Shown one piece after another: positions 15,995 to 23,176 of a stretch of DNA of 26,458 bases. The stretch's first letter is position 1. Each line of letters starts with the position of its first letter. The notes beneath the pieces are model-generated. The model was not told the DNA's origin. It searched no databases and saw only the letters and a list, made by a program, of their open reading frames with translations. The position numbers and the translations under genes are program-made. Source of the stretch: Clostridiales bacterium (GTDB taxonomy: Bacteria > Bacillota > Clostridia > Oscillospirales > QAMX01); the NCBI GenBank assembly GCA_016303065.1, contig JAEDMJ010000027.1, positions 1 through 26,458 on the forward strand. Direction: 5' to 3'.

Positions 15995-16534
15995 ATTAAA
16001 ACCTTCCATTATTTGTGGCAGGGGGATATTACAACGCTTCCCTGCGACGCCATCGTCAACGCCGCAAATTCCGAAATGCTGGGCTGTTTTGGTCCCTGTC
16101 ACGGGTGCATCGACAATGCGATTCACACCTTTGCGTGGGTTCAGCTTCGGCTCAAATGTGCAGAGATAAGAAAGAAGCAGGGACACAGAGAAGAAACGGG
16201 CAAGGCAAAAATAACGCCGGGATACAATCTGCCCTGCAAATATATACTCCACACGGTCGGCCCGATCGTCAGGGGAAGTTTGACAAAGCGGGACTGCGGC
16301 CTGCTCGCTTCCTGTTACCGCTCATGTCTGGAGCTTGCAGAGCAAAGCGGGGTAAAAAGCATTGCTTTCTGCTGTATATCGACGGGGGAGTTCCGCTTTC
16401 CCAATGACAAAGCCGCCGAAATCGCAGTCAAAACAGTAAAAGACTTTAAGAGCCGTTCACACAGCAAAATCAAGGTGGTATTCAATGTTTTCAAAGAGCT
16501 GGATTACGGGATCTACCGGGAACTTCTGGGATAA
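15995..16534 (+). pseudogene. Macrodomain ADP-ribosyl hydrolase (SirTM-linked), 5'-truncated
   Basis: Homology starts at HYLWQGDITTLPCDAIVNAA and runs to the natural end at TAA 16532-16534, about 180 residues. Relatives linked to class M sirtuins have about 260 residues, so the N-terminal 80 or so are absent. The catalytic core is there: NAANSEMLGCF, the zinc-type PCHGCIDNAIH, the phosphate loop region CCISTGEFRFP. In AWVQLR, the position that I recall as Gly in relatives is Trp, one base away from a GGG codon. The family removes mono-ADP-ribose, reversing the partner sirtuin. The next gene overlaps it by 50 bp. An upstream in-frame ATG (15941) lies inside the antisense HxlR fragment and looks accidental. 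Confidence 0.75.
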
Positions 16535-17396
16535 GATAAAAATACTGAAAAACGAAATCGACACGGCGGACGCTGTTGTTATTGGCGCGGGAGCAGGGCT
16601 TTCCGCTTCGGCGGGCATGGATTACAGCGGAGAGCGGTTCGAGAGGTATTTTTCGGACTTTCACAAAAAATACGGTATCGCCGATATGTATTCGGGGGGC
16701 TTCTATCCTTACGAAACACTTGAAGACTATTGGGCGTGGTGGTCAAGGCATATTCTTGTGAACCGATATGACTGTCCTGTCGGCAAGCCGTACCGCGATT
16801 TGCTTGAACTTGTAAAAGATAAGGACTATTTCGTGCTGACAACAAACGTCGACCATCAGTTTCAGCGGGCGGGCTTCGACAAAAGACGCCTGTTTTACAC
16901 TCAGGGCGATTACGGCCTGTGGCAATGCTCAAAGCCCTGTCACGATAAAACCTATGACAACGAAGAAGCTGTCAGAGCAATGGCAGAACAGCAAAAGGAT
17001 ATGAAAATACCCGCGGAGCTGATACCCAAATGTCACCTCTGCGGCGCGCCAATGACAATGAATCTCCGGTGCGACGCTTCCTTTGTCGAGGACGCGGGCT
17101 GGCATTCGGCGGCAAGCCGGTATAAGGATTTTATTCGCCGCCGGGGCAATTCGCACATCCTGTTTTTGGAACTCGGCGTCGGACTGAATACGCCCGCTGT
17201 AATCAAATATCCTTTTTGGCAGATGACGGCACGGAACCCAAACGCGGTATACGCCTGCGTAAACCTTGGGGAATGCGGCTGTCCGAATGAAATAGCGGGA
17301 CAATCCGTTTGCCTTCGGGAAGACATAGGAGATATTCTCTGCATGATTTCAAAAACGGAGCGTCCGTCAGGTATCAATCGGGGGCCGAAAGTCTGA
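16485..17396 (+). CDS. Class M sirtuin (SirTM), protein ADP-ribosyltransferase
   Basis: About 300 residues. NAD-binding features are VIGAGAGLSASAGMDYSGER, the Asn-Val-Asp-His motif in LTTNVDHQFQRAGF, and two cysteine pairs for zinc (WQCSKPCH and PKCHLCG). The YFSDFHKKYGIADMYSGGFYPYE segment is typical of SirTM. In characterised SirTM loci the enzyme mono-ADP-ribosylates a lipoylated GcvH-like protein and the neighbouring macrodomain removes the mark. The GcvH-like and lipoate ligase genes are not in this window. The ATG at 16485 has AAGGTGG seven bases upstream and overlaps the macrodomain gene in a different frame. The adjacent eraser is truncated, so this writer may be an orphan. Confidence 0.88.
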   Translation: MFSKSWITGSTGNFWDKIKILKNEIDTADAVVIGAGAGLSASAGMDYSGERFERYFSDFHKKYGIADMYSGGFYPYETLEDYWAWWSRHILVNRYDCPVGKPYRDLLELVKDKDYFVLTTNVDHQFQRAGFDKRRLFYTQGDYGLWQCSKPCHDKTYDNEEAVRAMAEQQKDMKIPAELIPKCHLCGAPMTMNLRCDASFVEDAGWHSAASRYKDFIRRRGNSHILFLELGVGLNTPAVIKYPFWQMTARNPNAVYACVNLGECGCPNEIAGQSVCLREDIGDILCMISKTERPSGINRGPKV

Positions 17397-17510
17397 TTTT
17401 TCCCGGAGGCTCTGTTTACCGCGCGGCGTCTGTTTGAAAGAAGAAAAGCAGGGAGGCGGTTTGTTGTCCTGCCCGCGTCAGGCGGAACAGCCGGATTTTA
17501 GCTTGAACAA

Positions 17511-17539
17511 TTGACAAATATCTATGTGAGGCATATAAT
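17511..17539 (+). promoter_or_regulatory. arsR promoter, perfect consensus
   Basis: TTGACA (17511-17516), 17 bp, TATAAT (17534-17539). AT-rich imperfect dyads (ATCTATG, CATATAATAGTACATATTG) overlap and follow the -10 box and could be the autoregulatory ArsR site. Confidence 0.85.
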
Positions 17540-17575
17540 AGTACATATTGATTTTTCTGCGGAAGGTGTTTTTGG

Positions 17576-17884
17576 GTGGAGGAAAGAAAAACGGCGTTGA
17601 TTTTCAGGGCGTTTTGCGACGAGAACCGCATACGAATACTGAAGCTGCTGCGAAACGGCGAAAAATGCGCCTGCAAACTGCTTGAAGAGCTCAATATAAC
17701 CCAGCCTACTCTGTCCCATCACATGAAAATTCTGTGTGACTCCGGTGTTGTCGCCGGACGAAAAGAGGGCAAATGGATGCACTATTCCATTTCGCCGGAA
17801 GGTTCGGCCGCCGCTTTGAAATGCCTGAGAGAGATTACGGGAATTGCCTGTTCAGACGCTGACAAGCCCTGCCGCGAAACGTGA
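17576..17884 (+). CDS. ArsR/SmtB-family metalloregulator
   Basis: 102 residues from a GTG at 17576 with GAAGGTG upstream. The winged helix is clear: ALIFRAFCDENRIRILKLLR, then LNITQPTLSHHMKILCDSGV. KCACKL at the start of the recognition region places a Cys-x-Cys where arsenite-sensing ArsR proteins bind As(III). Further cysteines lie near the C-terminus (ACSDADKPC). Such genes usually precede an arsenite exporter, but here the tail runs into an AT-rich insert and no efflux gene follows. The last codons (PCRET and stop) fall within a 25-bp sequence repeated at 19022-19046. Confidence 0.88.
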   Translation: MEERKTALIFRAFCDENRIRILKLLRNGEKCACKLLEELNITQPTLSHHMKILCDSGVVAGRKEGKWMHYSISPEGSAAALKCLREITGIACSDADKPCRET

Positions 17885-17891
17885 ATCCGAA
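17867..17891 (+). repeat. Direct repeat, left copy (end of arsR)
   Basis: Starts CCCTGCCGCGAAA and ends AATCCGAA. It matches 19022-19046 at 23 of 25 positions. The copies bracket the AT-rich segment. Confidence 0.8.
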
Positions 17892-17892
17892 C
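17881..17892 (+). repeat. Inverted repeat, left end of AT-rich insert
   Basis: GTGAATCCGAAC is the exact reverse complement of GTTCGGATTCAC at 19001-19012. It also lies within the left direct repeat. Confidence 0.75.
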
Positions 17893-17896
17893 TTCA

Positions 17897-18133
17897 CCAT
17901 TATGTTATTTAGAAGATAGAATTAAAAATATCGCTGTTGAGCATATAGATGTTTGCGAAAACTGCGGTGCTTGCAAAGGTGGAACAAGAAAGCAAATATT
18001 CGGTAAGGAATATGATATTGTTTGCCGTACAACTTTTAGATTTATTAATCCTAATTGGGATGAACTAAAATGTTTGAAAGAATTATTACTATTGAGAAAA
18101 AAGGATATTGAAAAGATTAAAAATGATAAGTAA
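17897..18133 (+). pseudogene. C-terminal fragment of an unknown Cys-rich protein
   Basis: An open frame without a start begins at the left boundary of the AT-rich segment and ends at TAA 18131-18133. It carries CENCGACKGGTRK and a later VCRTTFRFINPNWDELKC, so four or five cysteines could bind a metal. The family is not securely recognised. The last 11 bases overlap the start of the GNAT gene. Confidence 0.55.
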
Positions 18134-18746
18134 AGAAACATATGTATCTAATCCTTGTGGCACTTCTTCGCTTCCGTTTTGGAAAGAAAAGCAAATTGTT
18201 GTACCTGACAATATGCTAATTTTGCATGACAAGGATTTTAACCAAAGCTATCTAGATGATTATAATGATGAGCCTTATTTTAGGTTAAAACATAATTTGA
18301 TAGAAGTAAATCAGTCTGTTCTGCCAAACGGTTTTGAGTTATGTGACGCTACATTATCCGACTTTGCAAAACACATCAACATATGCTATAAGGGTAGTAA
18401 ATTAACTGTTGATGAACTAGATAGTTATCGTAAAAGAAAGGTTTATTATCAAGAGCTATGGATTGCTGTTAAGGATTGTAAAAATAATAAGATTGTCGGT
18501 ACAGGCATTGCTGAATTGGATACAGAAATCGGCGAAGGTATTTTAGAATGGATACAAGTATCTGAAAAATATCGTGGTAAGGGTATAGGGAAATTTATTG
18601 TAAATGAACTATTGCAAAGGATGAAAGACAAGGCTTCATTTGTTACTGTATCCGGACAAGTTAATAACTCCACAAATCCGGAAGTGCTTTACAGAAAGTG
18701 TGGATTTGAGGGAAATGACATTTGGCACATAATGCACAAAAAATAA
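18123..18746 (+). CDS. GNAT-family N-acetyltransferase in the AT-rich segment
   Basis: 207 residues from the ATG at 18123, inside the overlap with the preceding fragment. The C-terminal half has the GNAT core: GTGIAELDTEIGEGILEWIQ, then the acetyl-CoA loop VSEKYRGKGIGKFIVNELL (R/Q-x-x-G-x-G/A type) and LYRKCGFEGND. The first 60 residues are extra and of unknown role. The substrate is unknown. Codon use is much more AT-rich than in flanking genes, a sign of transfer. It is the only complete gene of the insert. Confidence 0.8.
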   Translation: MISKETYVSNPCGTSSLPFWKEKQIVVPDNMLILHDKDFNQSYLDDYNDEPYFRLKHNLIEVNQSVLPNGFELCDATLSDFAKHINICYKGSKLTVDELDSYRKRKVYYQELWIAVKDCKNNKIVGTGIAELDTEIGEGILEWIQVSEKYRGKGIGKFIVNELLQRMKDKASFVTVSGQVNNSTNPEVLYRKCGFEGNDIWHIMHKK

Positions 18747-18779
18747 TTAAGAGGATTTATAAAAATTACTAGACAAGAA

Positions 18780-18995
18780 ATGATAATTGCAACAAGCAAT
18801 AATATAGATGATATTGTTGCATTAAGAGTTGAAATGCAAATTGAGGATTGGAACAATACTTTATCCAAGAATTTTTCTTGCTATTCTAGTGAATTTGCAA
18901 AAATAACTAAAAAACATTTGATGGAAAAGCTTAATAAATCAATACATTTTGCAATTATGTATCTCGATAATGAGCCAATTGCTTGTCTAAAATAA
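18780..18995 (+). pseudogene. N-terminal fragment of a second GNAT acetyltransferase
   Basis: 71 residues with the usual GNAT opening (SNNIDDIVALRVEMQIEDWN) up to the first core strand (NEPIACLK), where TAA follows. The acetyl-CoA binding half is missing. The break is within ten bases of the right boundary of the AT-rich segment, so the insertion event cut the gene. Confidence 0.65.
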
Positions 18996-19000
18996 AAAAT

Positions 19001-19012
19001 GTTCGGATTCAC
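19001..19012 (-). repeat. Inverted repeat, right end of AT-rich insert
   Basis: GTTCGGATTCAC, exact reverse complement of 17881-17892. Nine bases separate it from the right direct repeat. Confidence 0.75.
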
Positions 19013-19021
19013 TTTTGAACT

Positions 19022-19046
19022 CCCTGCCGCGAAAAGTAAATCCGAA
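19022..19046 (+). repeat. Direct repeat, right copy
   Basis: Same 25 bases as 17867-17891 with two differences. It would encode PCRE-Lys-stop in the arsR frame, so it looks like an older copy of the arsR end. Confidence 0.8.
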
Positions 19047-19135
19047 GGCTTTTTCTGCGCGGAGTGCTTAAGGCTTTGCCGTATCGCCATATTTTTTGGA
19101 TTTGGAGACCTGCATAAGAATTTCTGCGGGGATGA

Positions 19136-19591
19136 ATGATGACACTGCGAAAATACATGAGCTCTGACTGTGAAGCGATGGCTGAGCTGTTTTTTCAGAC
19201 GGTCCACAGAGTAAACGCGAAAGATTATACGAAAGAGCAGCTTGACGTGTGGGCAAGCGGCAAGGTGGATTTGAAAGCCTGGGATAAATCCTTCACGGAG
19301 CATTATACGGTTGTGGCGCTTGAGAACGATATAATTGTGGGCTTTGGAGATATTGACCGTACAGGCTATCTTGACCGGCTCTACGTTCACCGGGATTATC
19401 AGAGAAAAGGGATTGCCGCCGCTATATGCGATGAACTGGAACGGGCAATCGATACGGACGCCGTAACGACACAGGCATCCGTTACGGCAAAACCTTTCTT
19501 TGAGCATAGAGGATACAGCGTTGTCAGGGAACAGAAGTCGGTTAGGGACGGAATCGCTCTGACAAACTTTCTCATGGAGAGAAAACGATGA
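19136..19591 (+). CDS. GNAT-family N-acetyltransferase
   Basis: 150 residues; two consecutive ATG codons (19136, 19139) follow GGGG, and the second has the better spacing. The GNAT fold is clear: TLRKYMSSDCEAMAELFFQT at the start, VALENDIIVGFGDIDRTGYL, the acetyl-CoA loop HRDYQRKGIAAAICDELE, and AKPFFEHRGYSVV at the end. This pattern is that of the small YafP/PhnO-like acetyltransferases; the substrate is unknown. It is coupled to the next gene by an ATGA overlap. Base composition is back to that of the chromosome, unlike the GNAT genes in the AT-rich insert. Confidence 0.88.
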   Translation: MMTLRKYMSSDCEAMAELFFQTVHRVNAKDYTKEQLDVWASGKVDLKAWDKSFTEHYTVVALENDIIVGFGDIDRTGYLDRLYVHRDYQRKGIAAAICDELERAIDTDAVTTQASVTAKPFFEHRGYSVVREQKSVRDGIALTNFLMERKR

Positions 19592-20103
19592 TTGTTTTGA
19601 TAGCCGGCGCTTCTCATACAGGCAAAACTTTGCTGGCGCAGAAATTGCTTGAAAAATATAAATATCCGTACCTGTCAATAGACCACCTGAAAATGGGTTT
19701 GATCCGCAGCGGCAGAACAGCCCTTACGCCAACGGACGACGACTCTGAACTGACGGAATACCTGTGGCCCGTTGTTCGTGAGATGATCAAAACAGTCATA
19801 GAAAACGGACAGAATCTGATCGTTGAAGGATGCTATATTCCCTTTAACTGGAAAAAGGATTTTTCGGAAGACTATCTGGAAAATATAAGATACTATTGCC
19901 TTGTCATGAGCGAAAGCTATATCGACAGGCATTTCAGCGACATAAAGAAATATGCAAACGCCATTGAAAAACGCCTGGATGATGAAGACTGCACTGTGGA
20001 CAGCGTGCTTGAAGACAACGCAAAAGTTTTGGAGCTTGCTCAAAAAAACGGTATCAACTGTGTTCTCATTGACGACGGGTACAGTTTGGATATTGAACTG
20101 TAA
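19588..20103 (+). CDS. P-loop kinase-like protein
   Basis: 171 residues starting in the ATGA overlap with the GNAT gene. The N-terminus has a Walker A motif (GASHTGKT), followed by YPYLSIDHLKMGLIRSGRT and later NLIVEGCYIPFNW, an Asp/Glu-containing strand like those of small-molecule or nucleoside kinases. The C-terminal part is acidic and helical. Similar proteins are annotated as AAA or adenylate-kinase-like. The translational coupling suggests a joint role with the acetyltransferase, perhaps modification of a small molecule or antibiotic (inference). Confidence 0.75.
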   Translation: MIVLIAGASHTGKTLLAQKLLEKYKYPYLSIDHLKMGLIRSGRTALTPTDDDSELTEYLWPVVREMIKTVIENGQNLIVEGCYIPFNWKKDFSEDYLENIRYYCLVMSESYIDRHFSDIKKYANAIEKRLDDEDCTVDSVLEDNAKVLELAQKNGINCVLIDDGYSLDIEL

Positions 20104-20189
20104 ACTTGCATACGGCGTTTTACCGGGAACGCTTTCCCTGGGACGCTCCCAATAAATTTGAGAGCGTGCCCTGAACCGATCAATATAAA

Positions 20190-20236
20190 AAAATCCGCTG
20201 ACGCATTGAAATAAGCTGCGTCAGCGGATTTTGCCA
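20190..20236. terminator. Terminator after the GNAT/P-loop pair
   Basis: A perfect 16-bp stem (20190-20205 with 20217-20232) has an 11-base loop, with A and T runs at the two sides. It can serve both the rightward pair and the leftward gene at 20268. Confidence 0.85.
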
Positions 20237-20267
20237 TTTGATTGAACACTCGGATTTCTGCCGCTTA

Positions 20268-20561
20268 TTATCGTTTTTTGGATCGCCGGTTTCTTATGCA
20301 AAGCATTACTATAACGGCAGCTGCGCCGCCTGCGGCCGCCGCGGCTGCGATTACGGCAAAGAGCCGCCACGGGAACCCGAAAGAAGACTCTGTATCACCG
20401 GGCTGCCGAGTGCCGGAGGACATGCTATCTCCCGCTGGAACGGTGGTTTCGGTCGTTTGGGGCGTCCCCGAAGCTCCGGCGGCGTAGGCGGTGACTGCTC
20501 CTGCCGTCAGCAATGTAAGCGCCATAATGAACACAATATCTTTTTCGTGCCCGGTTGCCAT
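20268..20561 (-). CDS. Small secreted, membrane-anchored protein of unknown function
   Basis: 97 residues. The N-terminus is a signal-peptide-like hydrophobic stretch ending AYAAG. A Thr/Ser/Pro/Gly-rich linker follows (about 30-60), then an Ala-rich membrane helix (LFAVIAAAAAAGGAAAVIVM) and a basic tail (RNRRSKKR). It thus looks like the two ends of a surface protein with almost nothing between. There is no LPxTG-type motif. The start is uncertain, as ATG 20559-20561 has no good ribosome binding site and an internal Met (MALTLL) also fits a signal peptide. Confidence 0.6.
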   Translation of the reverse strand: MATGHEKDIVFIMALTLLTAGAVTAYAAGASGTPQTTETTVPAGDSMSSGTRQPGDTESSFGFPWRLFAVIAAAAAAGGAAAVIVMLCIRNRRSKKR

Positions 20562-20683
20562 CCTGATTTTTTTATTCTTTCTCAGCCGGTATGATATAGC
20601 CGGCGTTTAAGGTCACGGAGCTTACGCTGTTTGCGTGTGCCGGCGTCGGAAAAGCGCGAATCCCTTGCCCCGTCCCGGCCGCC

Positions 20684-21253
20684 TTATGCCCAGGGGTTGC
20701 TGCTCTCCGGCTCGCGGATGCCGGTCAGCAGGAATTGCTCCCACAGATACCATTTGCCGTCCTTTGCCTGGCGCAGCTTTACCGGACGGGGAGCGTCCGC
20801 GCCGCCAGAGGGGATGAAAAGCTTGGCAAAACCCTGTTCATCATAGGAGTGGGGATCGGATTTCACCGTCACGGTATAGGGGGCCGTGGGCATATAGTCG
20901 TTGCCGGGCACGGCGCCCTCAAAATATGAACGGGGCACATAGTCCTTTGCGCGGAAACGGTCGGCAATGAACTGCTTGTCCATTCCGTTCATGGGACGGG
21001 GACCGCGCAGATAGTCAAGCATCTGATAGCAAAGCTCCCTGTCCGACGGATAGAGACAAAGGGCTGCCACTGTCAGCGCCGCCGTGTCAAAGGGCGTGGA
21101 GAGCGCCGCCTGGGGGAGCGCCCTGAACGCCTCCATATTTTCAGGCAGATCGGCAAACTGTATTTTCTCGGTTTTGCCGGAGACGCCTGCGGATGGTGCC
21201 GCGTTGGCTGCGGCGGAGACAGCCTGTTTTTTCAATTTGTCGAAAAAAGCCAT
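20684..21253 (-). CDS. DUF6935-like cytoplasmic protein
   Basis: 189 residues with AGGAGG upstream of the ATG at 21251-21253. The body LPENMEAFRALPQAALSTPF, DTAALTVAALCLYPSDRELC and FEGAVPGNDYMPTAPYTVTV matches my recollection of a conserved Firmicute domain of unknown function (DUF6935). The first 30 residues are a Lys/Ala-rich helix (MAFFDKLKKQAVSAAANAAP). No signal peptide or catalytic motif is visible. It precedes the small membrane protein gene by about 120 bp on the same strand. Confidence 0.7.
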   Translation of the reverse strand: MAFFDKLKKQAVSAAANAAPSAGVSGKTEKIQFADLPENMEAFRALPQAALSTPFDTAALTVAALCLYPSDRELCYQMLDYLRGPRPMNGMDKQFIADRFRAKDYVPRSYFEGAVPGNDYMPTAPYTVTVKSDPHSYDEQGFAKLFIPSGGADAPRPVKLRQAKDGKWYLWEQFLLTGIREPESSNPWA

Positions 21254-21321
21254 TTTTAAATCCTCCTGTATTGAAAATTGGGTTTACACCTTGTCGGTTT
21301 CTCACGAATACGGCGCTGTCA

Positions 21322-21846
21322 TTAAAGGCCGTCCGTTTCGGCTGTTTCGCTCATCCGTTGGGCTATTTGATAGAAGTATTCCTCAAGTTCCTTTTGCCGG
21401 TCGCAGGTCACATACTGACTTCCGTCCGAAAAGGTCAGGCAAAAGCTGTATGTCGTCTCATCCAGAGCCTCAAAAGGTGAACCCATCGGCTTTTTGTAGT
21501 TTTCCGCATAGGCGATACTTCCGCAGCGGTCCAGTATTTCAAACAGGGCGTCTATGTCCCCGGCGTCTGCTTCGCGGTTTTCAATGCGGGTTTCCTTTTC
21601 GTTGCCGTGCGTAAAGCACTCCGCGTCAAAAAGCCACTTGTTATCCTCCGTGCGGATATAAAAATAATAGCCGAAGGAGCGGTCCATATGGCAGCAGGAT
21701 AGGGAAACGCTGCTGAGTTCCAAAACCGTGTGCTGTGTTGGCTTTTTGCCGCAGCCAAACAACCCTGTCAGCGCCGCGATCAGCCCCATAACCGTCAACA
21801 CCCTTCCGAGAACCTTGCGATATTTTAATACAGCCCCAGGTTCCAT
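21322..21846 (-). CDS. Putative lipoprotein of unknown function
   Basis: 174 residues from the ATG at 21844-21846, which has GGGGAG seven bases upstream; an ATG five codons earlier overlaps that site. A basic N-terminus and hydrophobic stretch (VLTVMGLIAALTGLFGCGKK) end in a lipobox-like LFGC, so Cys would be lipidated. The exported part resembles small domains that measure side-chain-rich beta sheets (YFYIRTEDNKWLFDAECF; TYSFCLTFSDGSQYVTC). The family is not recognised. It lies 68 bp upstream of the DUF6935-like gene and could be cotranscribed. Confidence 0.75.
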   Translation of the reverse strand: MEPGAVLKYRKVLGRVLTVMGLIAALTGLFGCGKKPTQHTVLELSSVSLSCCHMDRSFGYYFYIRTEDNKWLFDAECFTHGNEKETRIENREADAGDIDALFEILDRCGSIAYAENYKKPMGSPFEALDETTYSFCLTFSDGSQYVTCDRQKELEEYFYQIAQRMSETAETDGL

Positions 21847-21885
21847 ATGTTTTCTCCCCATTCAATCGTTGCTTTATGGTTCGCC

Positions 21886-21919
21886 TATACCTCATCATGG
21901 GGTATACAGGGTAATTATA
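21886..21919 (-). promoter_or_regulatory. Promoter -10 and dyad operator of the lipoprotein gene
   Basis: On the minus strand TATAAT lies at 21914-21919 with a poor -35. Immediately downstream of the predicted start point, TATACC (21886-21891) and GGTATA (21901-21906) form a dyad with a nine-base centre, a layout typical of a repressor site. No regulator gene is adjacent. Confidence 0.5.
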
Positions 21920-22081
21920 GCATGGTCTCCGGGCTTTTTCCATCCCAAAGGGAAAATTTTTCTGACTTTTTGATTTTTTCTCTGCTTTTTTCTTGCATCT
22001 CAGGAGGGACGCAGCCCTGTCCGGACGGAAAAGGTATACTTCCGATAAGCGGGGGATTCTTTGCAGATATATGTTTTGGGT

Positions 22082-22121
22082 AAAAAAAGCCGTATCCGTT
22101 TCATTGCAAAACGGATACGGC
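22082..22121 (-). terminator. Terminator of the DUF4838 gene
   Basis: GCCGTATCCGTTT (22089-22101) pairs perfectly with 22109-22121. On the minus strand seven T follow (22082-22088). Confidence 0.9.
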
Positions 22122-22164
22122 GGATTTTTGGGGAAGGCTTGCTGCTCGATTTTTGCCGGTGTCC

Positions 22165-23121
22165 TCAGCGGTCTCCGAACGCCTTTGCGTAAGCAGACAG
22201 GTCGGGTCTGCCGTAAAGCCGTTCGTAGTCGTCTCCAAGATAACAGGCGAACGTTGTGATCGACCGGAAGCCAAGGCTGCGGTAAAACTGCACGTCATCT
22301 TTGATGATCCGGTCGTTTAGCTTGATCGGTTGGGGCGGATAGTGCCATCCCGAAAACATTGAGTTATCCAGCCAATACTCCAGAATCTGCGCGTCCTCTG
22401 TCCCGAAAAACGCCATCGATTCTTTAAGCTTTTCCAGGTGCGCGGCGTTTTCCGGGCAGTCACTGTCGCAGATGGGTCTGTCCGGGCGGCGCTGGAACGG
22501 AGCAAACTCCATAAATATCCCGTCTTCAGGTTTCACCACAGCCGGCGGTGTCAGAGTATCGCAATAGGACAAAAAAGCCAGCTTTGCCCGGGGATCGACT
22601 TCCCGGATTCCGTGCAGCATGGTATTCAGACAGAGCATTTGCTGATCCGAGGGAGAAAGGCTGCGGCACAGCGGGCAGTGACATTCGCCGTCTTTCAGGT
22701 CGTCCAACCAAAAATAATATCGGTGACTGTCCGAAGGCAGCGCCTCGGCCAGGCGTGCGGCGCTGTGCTTCAAATACTGCAGCGCCCCGGGGTCGGAAGC
22801 GCAAAGGTTGAAATCTGCTGTTCGATCTCCGTTCCTGTCCATGCGGAACCAATTCGGATGGTCGGCAAACAGGCTTCTCGGCATCAAATACGACAGTGCA
22901 TGCATCTCAAACTCAATCCGGATATCCAGGGCTCTCACTTTATCCAGTTTTTTGCGAAAAGCGGGATCCCGCATCATATCCGCTAATGCGCCCAATGTCT
23001 GGTCTGCATCAGCGCCCCCTGCCGGGTGGATCCCCAACACGTTGATTCCGAGGTCCGGCAATCGCCGGATCCAGGTTTCCGTCAATTCATGGGGGTGGAT
23101 GATCAGTCCTCTGCGTTCCAA
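22165..23121 (-). CDS. DUF4838-type glycoside-hydrolase-like protein
   Basis: 318 residues. The start is TTG at 23119-23121, with GGAGG eight bases upstream. Residues such as FEMHALSYLMPRSLFADHPN, FRMDRNGDRTADFNLCASDP, YYFWLDDLKDGECHCPLC and QILEYWLDNSMFSGW fit the DUF4838 domain, a TIM-barrel family related to alpha-glucuronidases. The Cys pair CHCPLC is also typical. There is no signal peptide, so the protein acts in the cytoplasm. It stands divergently next to a sugar isomerase/dehydrogenase operon, which supports a role in breakdown of unusual sugars or uronates (inference). A minus-strand promoter at 23342-23370 could transcribe it through an XRE fragment. Confidence 0.8.
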   Translation of the reverse strand: MERRGLIIHPHELTETWIRRLPDLGINVLGIHPAGGADADQTLGALADMMRDPAFRKKLDKVRALDIRIEFEMHALSYLMPRSLFADHPNWFRMDRNGDRTADFNLCASDPGALQYLKHSAARLAEALPSDSHRYYFWLDDLKDGECHCPLCRSLSPSDQQMLCLNTMLHGIREVDPRAKLAFLSYCDTLTPPAVVKPEDGIFMEFAPFQRRPDRPICDSDCPENAAHLEKLKESMAFFGTEDAQILEYWLDNSMFSGWHYPPQPIKLNDRIIKDDVQFYRSLGFRSITTFACYLGDDYERLYGRPDLSAYAKAFGDR

Positions 23122-23150
23122 AATACGCTCCTCCTTTAAGTGCGATTTAC

Positions 23151-23165
23151 TTTTTTTGGGGGGGG
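23151..23165. repeat. T7-G8 homopolymer junction upstream of DUF4838
   Basis: Seven T followed by eight G lie about 14 bases upstream of the DUF4838 ribosome binding site. Such tracts slip easily in replication and in sequencing. Confidence 0.7.
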
Positions 23166-23176
23166 TCTGCGCTGCA

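Larger units (their letters stand above)
17893..19021. mobile_element. AT-rich inserted segment (about 1.1 kb), no transposase
   Basis: Base and codon use change abruptly at about 17893 from GC-rich to strongly AT-rich and change back at about 19000. The content is the tail of one gene, one complete GNAT gene and the head of another GNAT gene, so the segment was cut from a larger foreign locus. Inverted 12-bp repeats lie at its ends and a 25-bp direct repeat brackets it. I see no transposase, integrase or attC core, so the mechanism is open: passive transposition, recombination or cassette-like insertion. Confidence 0.6.

Noticed and set aside
19001..19046. Integron attC site at the end of the AT-rich insert
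   Set aside because: The required GTTRRRY core is not matched and no integrase gene is present.
18123..19591. Tandem GNAT genes as a local duplication
   Set aside because: The AT-rich and GC-rich GNAT genes differ in sequence, length and composition, and are better explained by separate origins.
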